From: Streptomyces capillispiralis
GTDB taxonomy: Bacteria; Actinomycetota; Actinomycetes; Streptomycetales; Streptomycetaceae
Length of the DNA stretch: 64,000 bases
Direction of reading: 5' to 3'
Assembly: GCF_007829875.1 (NCBI RefSeq)
Contig: NZ_VIWV01000002.1
Coordinates: 1-64,000, forward strand
Positions 53,497 through 63,200 of the stretch are shown here, one piece after another. The number at the start of each line of letters is the position of its first letter. Within the stretch, counting starts at the first letter, position 1. Below the pieces are notes generated by a model. That model had not been told where the DNA came from. It did no database searches and saw only the letters and a list, made by a program, of their open reading frames with translations. Both the position numbers and the translations under genes were made by a program.

Positions 53497-54258
53497 TCAC
53501 TCGGCCGCCTGCGCGGCCGCGGCCCCGGCGGGCCCCTCGGCGGAGCCGTCGTCGGCCGGCGCCGGGCGTGCGGGCCGGGCCGGCACGTCGCCGCCCGTCG
53601 TGGCCGGTCGTACGGGAACGGGCGGCGGATCCTGCGGGACGGCCGCCTCCTCCCGCTCCGCGGGTGCCTCCTGGACGGCGGTGCGCAGTGCGTCGGTGTT
53701 CACCGTCATGCCGACCGGACCCGAGGGGTTGAGGTAGAGCACATGGTCGTCCGGCATGCGCTCCAGCAGGTGCGGTACGGGCATGAGCGCATAGCCGTAA
53801 CGGCCGCCGAGGTGCAGATGGGTGGGCGAGGTGAAGACGGGGACGACGGCCTCCCCGTCGGGCGAGGTGGCGGAGAGCGGACCGCCCCCGGGGGCCAGCA
53901 GCACGGCCACCTCCGCCGTGGCCAGCGCCCGTGGGACCGCGTCTCCGGGCCCGTAGCCGGTGGCCGCCAGCTGGACCGCCTCGTCCACCGGGTCCGTCGG
54001 TGCCGGCCACCCCAGGGCCTGGGGCGAGGGCCGGTACTCCTCGTTCGGACGCCATTCCTCGATCTCGCCGTCCAGTCCGGACCGCCACTGGCCGACCACC
54101 GCCCAGTTCGGCGGCTCGCCCTCACCGGTCCACGCCGGATCGACCATGCCCAGCCAGTGGTCGGGGGCCCGGCGCGCGGCCTCCTGGATCTCGTCGGGGA
54201 CGGGGGGACCGGCGTCCTGCGGTGCCTCGGCTTCGTCGGTGACGGTGTCGTCGCTCAT
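53497..54258 (-). CDS. Type VII secretion system-associated protein (paralogue 2)
   Basis: A 253-residue homologue of the preceding gene product: APDHWLGMVDPAWTGEGEPP, NWAVVGQWRSGLDGEIEEW, NEEYRPSPQALGWPAP, AVQLAATGYGPGDAV, FTSPTHLHLGGRYGY. The C-terminus is a Pro/Ala-rich tail. The ATG at 54258 has a GAGGAAAC site and lies 14 bp after the stop of the giant lonely-Cys gene, so the three genes form one leftward operon. The frame stays open far upstream inside the giant gene, but that part is out-of-frame shadow. The context suggests a chaperone- or adaptor-like partner of the giant protein. Confidence 0.82.
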   Translation of the reverse strand: MSDDTVTDEAEAPQDAGPPVPDEIQEAARRAPDHWLGMVDPAWTGEGEPPNWAVVGQWRSGLDGEIEEWRPNEEYRPSPQALGWPAPTDPVDEAVQLAATGYGPGDAVPRALATAEVAVLLAPGGGPLSATSPDGEAVVPVFTSPTHLHLGGRYGYALMPVPHLLERMPDDHVLYLNPSGPVGMTVNTDALRTAVQEAPAEREEAAVPQDPPPVPVRPATTGGDVPARPARPAPADDGSAEGPAGAAAAQAAE

Positions 54259-54272
54259 GTTTCCTCGGGAAG

Positions 54273-57200
54273 TCAGGTGCGTTCGTTCAATATCTGACGG
54301 ATGTTCAGCTCCATGGACGGGGAGGGTTCGAGATCTCGCGCACGGAACCATGCGGTGACCAGGCGCCGCAGTTCCTCCACCGTGAGCGGCTCGCCCTCGG
54401 CGTCGGGGACGACGGAGGGGCCGAGGGCCACCAGGAGGTCCAGGACGTCTTCCACGGTGGCCCGGTGGGCCAGGAACCATTCCGCCTCGTAGGTGTCCTC
54501 GGGGACCGGCGATCCGTCCGGCAGCCGGCCGCCGACCGGCCAGTCCATGGCGTCCAGGGCGTGTTCGTCGGGGAACCGGCCCTCGACGGCGACATGGGTG
54601 CGCAGTTCGGCCTCCGTCAGCGGCGCGATGCGCCAGTAACGGCCCCAGTCGTCGCCGTAGTCGAGGTCGGTGGACTCCGGTGTGCCCCGTGTCCGCAGAT
54701 CGTTCAGGACCAGCTGCGCGGCCCGCATGATCTCGTGCAGCGAGTGGTGGCGGACCGGAAGCATCTCGGCCATCAGCGCGAGCCGGACCAGGCCCAGGTC
54801 GATGTCCAGCCCCCACTGTTCGCGCATCCCCACGGCCTGCCGCATCAGCCGGTGGGTGGTGCCCGAGGTCCCGGCCCGCACCAGGGCACCCGTGGCCTCG
54901 GCGGCGAACGGCAGGGGCGTGCCCATGGCGATGTCCCAGCGGCCGGCCCCGGGGATCCACGGCAGTCCGTCGTCGGGCATCAGGGCACGTTCGGCGTCGC
55001 TGAGCGGCGGCCGCACCTGGTCCCGGGAGGCCGTCACACGCAGCGTCCGTTCCAGTGCGGCGAGTTGGGCCCGCTGTCCGGGGCTCAGGGCCGGCGCCTG
55101 CGCCCGCAGCGCGGCCCAGGCGGTGAAGGGCTGCGAGGGGAGCCGGGAAGCGCGTTCCCGCTGGATCTCCGCAGGGGTGAGACGGGAGATGCCGAGCAGG
55201 TCGGCGATCGTCGCCTCGCCCGTCCACAGCAGGAGCATCCGCTCCCGGAGGTTGCCCGATTCGACGACGGCCCGGATCCGCTCCGGTTCGACGCCGACCG
55301 CCCCGTCGATCGTCGGGTCGGCGGAGCCCAGTTCCCGCCAGCGGTCCGCGGCGACGGCCCGCTTCCACACCTCGCGCACCATCACACCGATCTGGTCGTT
55401 GACCGCCGGGTGGTCGCCGAGGTACCAGCCCAGCCGCTCCTCGAAGCGCTCCGCCTCCTCCCGGTAGCGCAGGCGTGCCCGGACCCAGTCCGGTATGCGT
55501 GCGGCGCCCCGAGGGGTGTGCCGGGCCGCCATGTCCCGCAGCCGGCGCCGGACGGAGGGGGGCGCGGTGGTCACGGACCGTGCCACCTGCCGCAGCCGCG
55601 ACGTGGCCGGGTCCTCGGCCGCTTCCCTGGGGCCCGGACGTCCCGCGGTCCAGCGTTCCCCGTCGCGGACGAGGAGCGCCGGCGGGGTGTCCGGGCGGAG
55701 GGACGGATCGCCGTGCACCGTCACCGTCTCGTCCGGGCCCGCCACGACCACCGCCACGCCGAGGGCCCGCGCCACCGCGGCCACCAGGGGTTCCCAGGGC
55801 GGTTCCGCGGCCGTGTCCGCCGTCTCCTCGACGAGCAGCCGGAGGTGCTGTGCGGGACTCAGGGCCACCTCGGCCGCGGGCAGCACGTCTCCGAGAAGTG
55901 CCCCCTGGGCGCGCTGGGAGGCGGTGAGTGCGACGCCGAGCCGGTCCAGGAGGGGCAGCGGCAGGTCGCGCGTTCCCTCCAGCGGGGGAAGGGGCACACC
56001 GGACAGGTCGTCGTCGGTGACCGTGCGGCCCAGCCAGCCGCCGAAGGCGACGGGTCCGTCCGCCCCCGTGGCCGCCGGCACGTCGGCCGCCGCGTGACGC
56101 AGGGCCGTCAGCAGGGCGGTGACGAGGTGCGGGCCGTCGTGCTGGGGCGCGGGGTGCAGGGTGTGGGCGACGCCGTCGAGCACGGCGGTGCCGGGTCCGG
56201 TGCGGCGGTAGCCGCCGGGGCCCGGGGCCTGCGGGCCGGCGGGTGCGACCGTGTGCTCCGTCCGGGGGGCGGTGCTCTCCTCGGCGTCCGCCGGCCGGGC
56301 GGTGTTGTGGTACGTCTGATCCGGGTACGCGGGCATCTCTTGCAGCGAGTAGACGGCGTATGCCTGCCCGGACTCCTCGTCGGTCCGGATCTCGCGGTGC
56401 CCGATGCGGACCGCCGTACCCGGCGCGTAGAGGATCTCGTCCTCCTCGATCCATGCCGAGAAGGGCGACACGACGCGGGCCGTGGAACGGTCGACGACGG
56501 CGAGCATGGCGTGCCGGTCCCGCGCGCCGTCCAGGTCGTCGCGCATGAAGTTGACCGCCAGTGCCCGGTCCTCGGTGGTGCTGCGGAAGCGCGGCAGGTA
56601 GAGCGTGGCCCCGTCCAGGAGCGGCGTGTCCGGCGCGGGGCCGTCGAGGGGGCCGGGCAGCCAGCCGCCCCACCAGACGGGAGCGTTCAACGGCGGCAGG
56701 ATCTCCAGCGCCTCGACCGCCATGTCGACGTGCAGGACCAGCGCCTCGAAGACCCGGTCGGCGATACGGTCCGTGCGGTGCCGGAACTCGGCGAAGGCCG
56801 CCGCGGGCGCGTCCGGGTCCAGTTCGACGAGGTCGGTGATGACACCTTCCAGTTCCGGGTCGGCGCGCAGCAGTTCGGGCAGCGCCGACTCCTCGCCGAA
56901 GGCCTCGTTGCGGACGATGGACCACACCTTGCCGCGGATCAGCCAGCGGTTGAAGGACTCCCCCAGGCGCGTGCCCGACAGGTAGGTCTTGAACAGCTTG
57001 TGGTCCAGGCCGGTGTAGAGGTGCAGGGCGATCAGGTGGCCGCCGCTCAGGGCGTGCAGCGCCCGCCGGCCCTCCTCGCCGAAACGCGCCAGCCACTGCA
57101 CGGTGCTTTCGGTGCGTTCCGCCAGACGCCGGGGAGCGTGGCCCCCGCCCATGGCCGCGTTCACCGCGAGACGGATGTCCTGGGGTACGGCGACGCCGTG

Positions 57201-60200
57201 GTACGACGTGAAGCGTGCCCCGCGTTCGTACACCTGGTGATGGGGCAGTCCGGTGTTCACCGCGAAGGTCTGCCGGGCCCACTGGTGCAGGCGCGCCCCG
57301 TCGTGGGCGACGGCGGCGCGCTCCGCCGGGTCGCCCATGCCCACCAGGTGGGAGGCGCGCAGCACCTCGGGCAGGGAGTGGGTGCCGGTGAGGATCGACC
57401 AGGCGATGACGGCCTTGCGGAAGGCCGGCAGGCCGGCGCTGTCCGCGCCGAGCGCCCGGTGGGTCTGGAGCAGCCACAGGGCCGGTCCCACGCTGCCGCC
57501 GACGTAGCGGAAGCCACGGTCGTCGTGCGCCATCCGGTAGGCGCCCCGCCGGCTCCCGCGGGGGTGCGGCGGGTGGGGGGAGTTGACGCGGTCGGGCATG
57601 GTGCGCCACAGGGCCTCGGGGGCCGGGCCGTACACGGCGGCGCCGAGCGCCTGCATCAGCGGCTCCAGGCGGGGCTCGTCCCGGAGGAACCGGGCGACGG
57701 CGCCAGGGGCGGGGGCCGGCTGTCCGGGGGCCGCGGCGGGGAAGAACGCCCGGTCCGCCGCCTCGGAACCGTGCCGGCGGGACAGCCAGGTGTGGAGCCG
57801 GGTGGCGAGATCGCGGATTTGCCGCAGGTTCTCGGGGTCGGAGGCGAGCTTCGCCGCGACGGTGAACTCGAAGCGGGCGCTGAGCTGTCGCCACTCCGGA
57901 CGTGCGTACAGCGAGGCGAAGCGCACCTTCTCGGTGGTCCCGGCGACCTGCCAGCCCGGCACGGACCACGGGTTGGCGGGGCTGACGGCGCGGCCCCCGT
58001 CCGGGGCGGGGAGGGCCGGGGCCGGGAGCGCCGGGGCGGCGGGCAGGGGGTCGTGCGGTGCGCCGGACCTGCCGGACGGCTGCACGCGCAGCCATCGCGT
58101 GGGGCTGCCGTCGGCGGATTCCAGCAGGTGGATCCCCGGCACGCCGCTGTCGGTGCCGTCCTCGGGGGTGACGGCGGTCGGGCCGGTATTGATGTACACG
58201 TCCAGGCCGGTGGCGTCGGCGATGGCCAGGGCCCTGCGGGCGACGGCCGCGGCGGCGTTCTCCTGGCCGGTGCCGAGGCCGGTGGCGCAGGCGAGCACCG
58301 TGATGCTGGTGAACCCGGCGGCGGCCGGTCCGGGGCCGATGATCCGCCCCACCGTCTCCGCGGTGGCGCCGACGGGGAGGTCGTCGTCGCGGACGAGGGT
58401 GAACCCGTCGGTCCCGCCGTGCGACGTCCAGAAGAAGGTGCCGCCCGCCCCGGTGGCGGGCAGGGGACGGCGCGAGGCGACGCGTTCCCCGCCGGGGCCC
58501 CGGTGCCACTCGGTGTAGTGCGTCGCCTGGTGCAGGCCGTCGTAGAAGGGGCCGCGCAGGGCCCAGTCCCGTGCGGTGAACGACGCCTTGCCCACCGGGC
58601 GGCCGCCGTGCCGGATGTCCCTGACGACGAGGGCGCCCTGCGGCTGTCCTGACCCGTGGCCGGTCCACGGCGCGTTGAAGTAGTCGGGTTCCGGATACGA
58701 CGGTGCGACGGGGGCCGGGGCGGAGAGGGACGGTGCCGGTGCGGCGGTCTCCCCGTTCTCCCTGAGCAGGACGTGTTCGTAGCGCAGCCCGCTCGCGGGG
58801 TCGGTCAGGGTCCGGCGGGCGACGACGGTGTGGTCGGCCGGGGTGTGCCCCACGACCGCCGCGTGCTCCGGATTCCTGGCGAAGACGGAGACGTCACGGG
58901 CGGAAGAGCGTTCCACCTCGAACAGCACGGGGCGCCGGCCTACGGGCGGTTCGGTGGACGTCAGCCGGGACAGGGCCGCTTCCCTGGTGTGGCGGGCGAC
59001 GTGGAAGCGGGGCGTGGACACGGTGTTCACCGGCGTGGCCGGCCCGGTGCCGTCCGGCCCGGGCAGCAGGTCGGCGGGCAGCCAGGTGGCCCACCAGACG
59101 GGGGCGTCGATCGGCGGCAGCAGGGCGAGGGCCTCGTCGGCGAGCGCGATGTGCTGGTCCACTTCCGCCTGGAGGTCCGCCGGCCGCGCGACCGCCGCGC
59201 GCAGCTCCGGCAGGAGGGCGGCGAGACGCCCGGCCCGGTCCGGGTCGGACGCGGGGATCGACCGGGCGCGCTCGGCGACCGCCCGGAAGTCCGGGCGTGC
59301 CATCAGCACCGTGGGGAAGTCCGTACTGCCGTCGGCGAGCGCGGCGAACACCGCGTTCAGCGCCGCCGGATACGCGGCCGGGGCGGCGAGGAGGACGGCG
59401 TCGGGCCCGCCGAGGAGGTGCAGGGCGGGGAGGTGGGCGGCGTCCAGTCCGTCGAGGGGGGAGGTGCCGTGGCGGCGGCGCCACGCCGACAGGGCGTCCG
59501 CGCGAGCGTCGGAGCGGCCCGTGAGGGCCTGCCCGTCGGGGCGCAGGGCGGCGGCGAGTCCGTCCGGTACGGAGAGGGCGCCGGTGACGTCGCCGGACAG
59601 CCGGCCCACGCCGGTGCCGTACAGGGCGCGGTGGGGCAGCCGCAGCGCACCGGGGGCCGGGGCACCGGGGCGGGTGGTGGGGCGCAGTACCGCCTCGGCC
59701 CACCGGTGCAGCCGTGCCGCGTCGGCCGTGGCCGCGGCCCGTTCGGCGACGTCGCCGAGTCCCGCGGCGTGGGAGGCGAGCAGGATCTCGATCAGGGAGT
59801 GGCGGCCGCCGGGCAGCAGCCAGCCGAGGACGGCCTCCCTGAAGGCGAGCACGTCGGTCCGGGACACGCCGTGCAGCAGCCCGTACCGTGCGAGGGCGTC
59901 GTGCGCCACCCGGGCGAAGCCGTGTGCCACGGGATACCCGCGCTCGTGGTGGAGTTCGCGGTACCAGGTGCCGTCGCGGTCCGGTGCCGCGGGCCGGTCG
60001 GACCAGGCGGTCAGTCCCGTGCCGCGGGCGAAGGCGTCCATCAGTTCCGGGAGCGTGGCGCCCGCCCGGGGGTCGAGCAGCCGGCGCAGCTCGGCCGGGT
60101 GGTCGACCCCCGGCCGGCCGGTGTCGAAGAGCAGCGCCGCGGCGGATGCCTGGTCGCCGGACCGGGCGGCGTGGTGCCGGTGGAGCGCGCGCAGCGCCCG

Positions 60201-63200
60201 GCGTGCGGCGTCGAGAACCCGTGGATCACCGGCCAGGACGTGTCCCACCGCCCGCTCGTAGGCGCGGCTCGCCTCCGGCCAGCGGGGGTCGGCGTACAGG
60301 GAGGCCAGCCGTTCGGCGTCGACGGCCGGGTCGTGCGGCCCCGCGGCGGGCCCGTCGGCCGGCCGCAGGGCCAGGGGCCCGGTGCCGGGGGCGTCGAGGA
60401 TCACGACGAGGGGGGAGCCGTGGGACGTGCCGGAGGCGGCCGACAGCTGCCGCAGGAAGGCGGCGGCCTCCCGCGCGGTGACGAGTTTCGAGCCGTGGGG
60501 GGTGCCTGCCCGCAGGAGCGGTCCGTCTCCCGGCGCGGCGAGGAAGAGTGCGCCGTGGCGCCAGGGCACCGGTGTCCGGTCGCCCGCCCACTGCCCGGTC
60601 CGGTCGTCGTAGGACGCGAAGTGGGCCGTTTCCGGCAGGGTGGTGAAGGTGCGGTGCCGCGCGAACCACTCCTGGGCGGTGTGGGCGGTGACGCCGGACC
60701 AGGTTCCGTCGGGCGCGACGACCGGCCGGGTGAGGATCTCCCGCTCCCATCGCGCCCCGGGCCGGTCGGGGACCTCCCGCAGCACCACGTGCGTGAAGGC
60801 ACGGCGCAGTGCCCCGTCGTAGCGGGTCTCCCGCGACACCTCCTGGAAGCGCACCGTCTCCGGGTACAGCGCCTGCCGCCGCCAGGGGGCGCGTCCGAAG
60901 GGCGCCACGTCCCGTGCGGTGGACCGCCGTACCTCGTACAGCACCGGGTGGTGGCCCTGGCGGGCGGCAGGGGCCTCGAAGGAGCGCAGGGCGGCCGTGC
61001 GGGAGGCGACCACGGTGTGGAAGGCGGGCCGGGCGGTGTCCGGGGAGGTGTGACCCGACGGCTGCGGGCCGGGTTCCCAGGCGGCCCAGTAGGCGGTGGT
61101 GTGCAGCGGGGGAAGCAGCGCGAGGGCCTCCCGGGCCATGCGGGTGAGGACGGCGAGTTCGTCGCGGATCCCGGGGGCCAGTTCGGCGGCGCGTGCGGAG
61201 GCCTGGCGGGCGAGGGCCTGGAGGGCCGCCGGCCGGCCGGGGTCCGACGCGGGGCGGCGGGCGGCCTGCCGCACCAGGGACCGCAGGCGCGGGTCGCGCA
61301 GGAGGAGCAGCGGGACGTCCTGCTCCGCGGCGCCCCGGGCGACGAGGCGCTGGGCCAGCGCGGTCAGGGAGTCGCGCAGGCCGTCCTGCTCCCCGGGCGA
61401 CTGCGCCATGACGTGGCGGACCAGGGCGGCGTCCGGCCCGCTGATCAGGTAGAGGGCGGGGACGTGGCCGGCGGTGACGTTGCGCAGGAGTGCCTGGTTC
61501 CCGTGCCGCCGCAGCCAGGAGCGCAGGGCGGAGCGGCGTTCCCGGGCCGGTGCGCCGGCGGGTCGGGGCAGGTTCCCCAGGTCCTCCTCGCTCCAGGTGC
61601 CGCCCTCCAGCCCGGCGAGTTCGGTGATCGCGGCCGGTTCCGCCGCCCCGGCCGTGATCCAGGGGGCGAGCCAGCCGCTGCGCTGCTGGTGCAGACGCCG
61701 GTGCGGGAGGTGGAGGTGGTCGCGCAGGGTGTCGCCGTCCTGGCCGGCGAGTGCCCGGCGCAGCGCGGGTTCGGAGGCGAGGCGGTCACGGGGGGCGAAG
61801 ACGGCGTCGGCCCATGCGTGGAGGCGGGCCGCGTCGACGTCCCCCGGCGCCGGTTCGCCCTCGTCGCGCACGCCGGCGCGGTGGGACGCCTCCAGCACCT
61901 CGGCGAGCGAGTGGTCGCCGGACCGCAGGTGGTCGGCGAGCAGCGCCGTGCGCAGGCCGAGCGCACCGGCGGGGTCGCCGCCGGGGAGCGCGGCGAACGC
62001 CCGCAGCAGCCATTCCAGCAACGTGGCATGGCCGTGCCCGGCGCGGTGGCCGCGCCGGTCGTGCCGGTCCCGGTACCAGGCGTCCGCCGGATCGTGGGCG
62101 TCCTGCCCGGCGCGCACGGCCCGGGTGGTGAGGCCGGCGGTGTTCAGCTCGGGCCGGTCTTCCCACAGCCGCCGCAGCGAGTACCGGTCCGGGTCGTCCT
62201 GAGGGTCGTGGGCCGCAGCGGTGAACGCGGTGACGAGTGCCTCCAGTGAGGCGGGGGTGTCCTCGTCCAGCAGGGCGGCAAGGCGCTCCTCGGGGTCGTC
62301 CCGCGCGGGCAGGCGGGGGAGGAAGGCGGCGGCCGCCGTGCGGGGACCGGCGTGGTGCGCCAGGTAGGTGAACAGGGTGTCGATCGCCGCGCGGGCGGCG
62401 TCCAGCACGGCCTGCTCGTGCGCGAGGACCTGTCCCAGGGCCGTCTCGTACTGCGCGGACAGGCCCCACCAGCGCGGGTCGGCGTAGAGCGCGCCGAGTT
62501 CGGGTCCCGCCCCGCCCGCGGGGCGCCCCGTCTGCGCGGGCGGCCGCATGTACCCGGCTTCCTGGGCCTTGACGAGCGCGTACCGCTGGGAGCCGTCCCC
62601 GTAGCGGCGGATGCCGCGGCTGACGGGGCGGAACACGGTGCCCGGCGGGTACAGGGCCTCGGTCTCGTCGACGAAGGCCGAGAACAGGGAGGTCTCCCGG
62701 GCGCTGGAGGCGGGGACCTTGATCAGGGCGCGGTGGGTGCCCGACGGCGGAGTCCTGCGGTGGATGGCGAAGTCCAGGGCTCCCTCGTGCCGGAGGGAGG
62801 TGCTGCGGAAGAACGGCACCGTGATCCGCGCGGGACCGTACAGGGGCGAGTCGGTGCGCGGGCGGCGCAGTGTTCCGGGCACACCGCGGTCGCCCCACCA
62901 CACGGTCCGCCCGACCGGGGGCAGCAGTTCGAGGGCCTCGGCGGCCATCTCGATGTGCAGGCGCAACTGCGGGTACATACGGTCGACGAGGGCGTCGAGC
63001 CGGCGCCGCAGCCGGTCCCGTTCGGGGCTCGGTCCGAGGTCGGGGAGGTCGCGCAGACCGGCGATGACGCTGTCGAAGCCCGGCTGGGTCTCGAGGGTGA
63101 GGGCGAGGTCGTCGCCCTCACCCTCCACGTTCTTCCTGACGGCCCTCCAGGCGACGGTGCGCATCAGCCAGCGGCTCACGCCCTTCCCGAACCGCTCGCC

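Noticed and set aside
53497..58668. A single 1,723-residue protein on the minus strand
   Set aside because: Only the last 253 codons are real (type VII-associated paralogue 2); the rest overlaps the giant gene in another frame and is Arg/Pro shadow.
54465..62249. Plus-strand frames of 1,200-1,400 residues opposite the giant gene
   Set aside because: Antisense frames kept open by high GC; Gly/Arg/Gln-rich without domains, while the minus frame has conserved repeated motifs.
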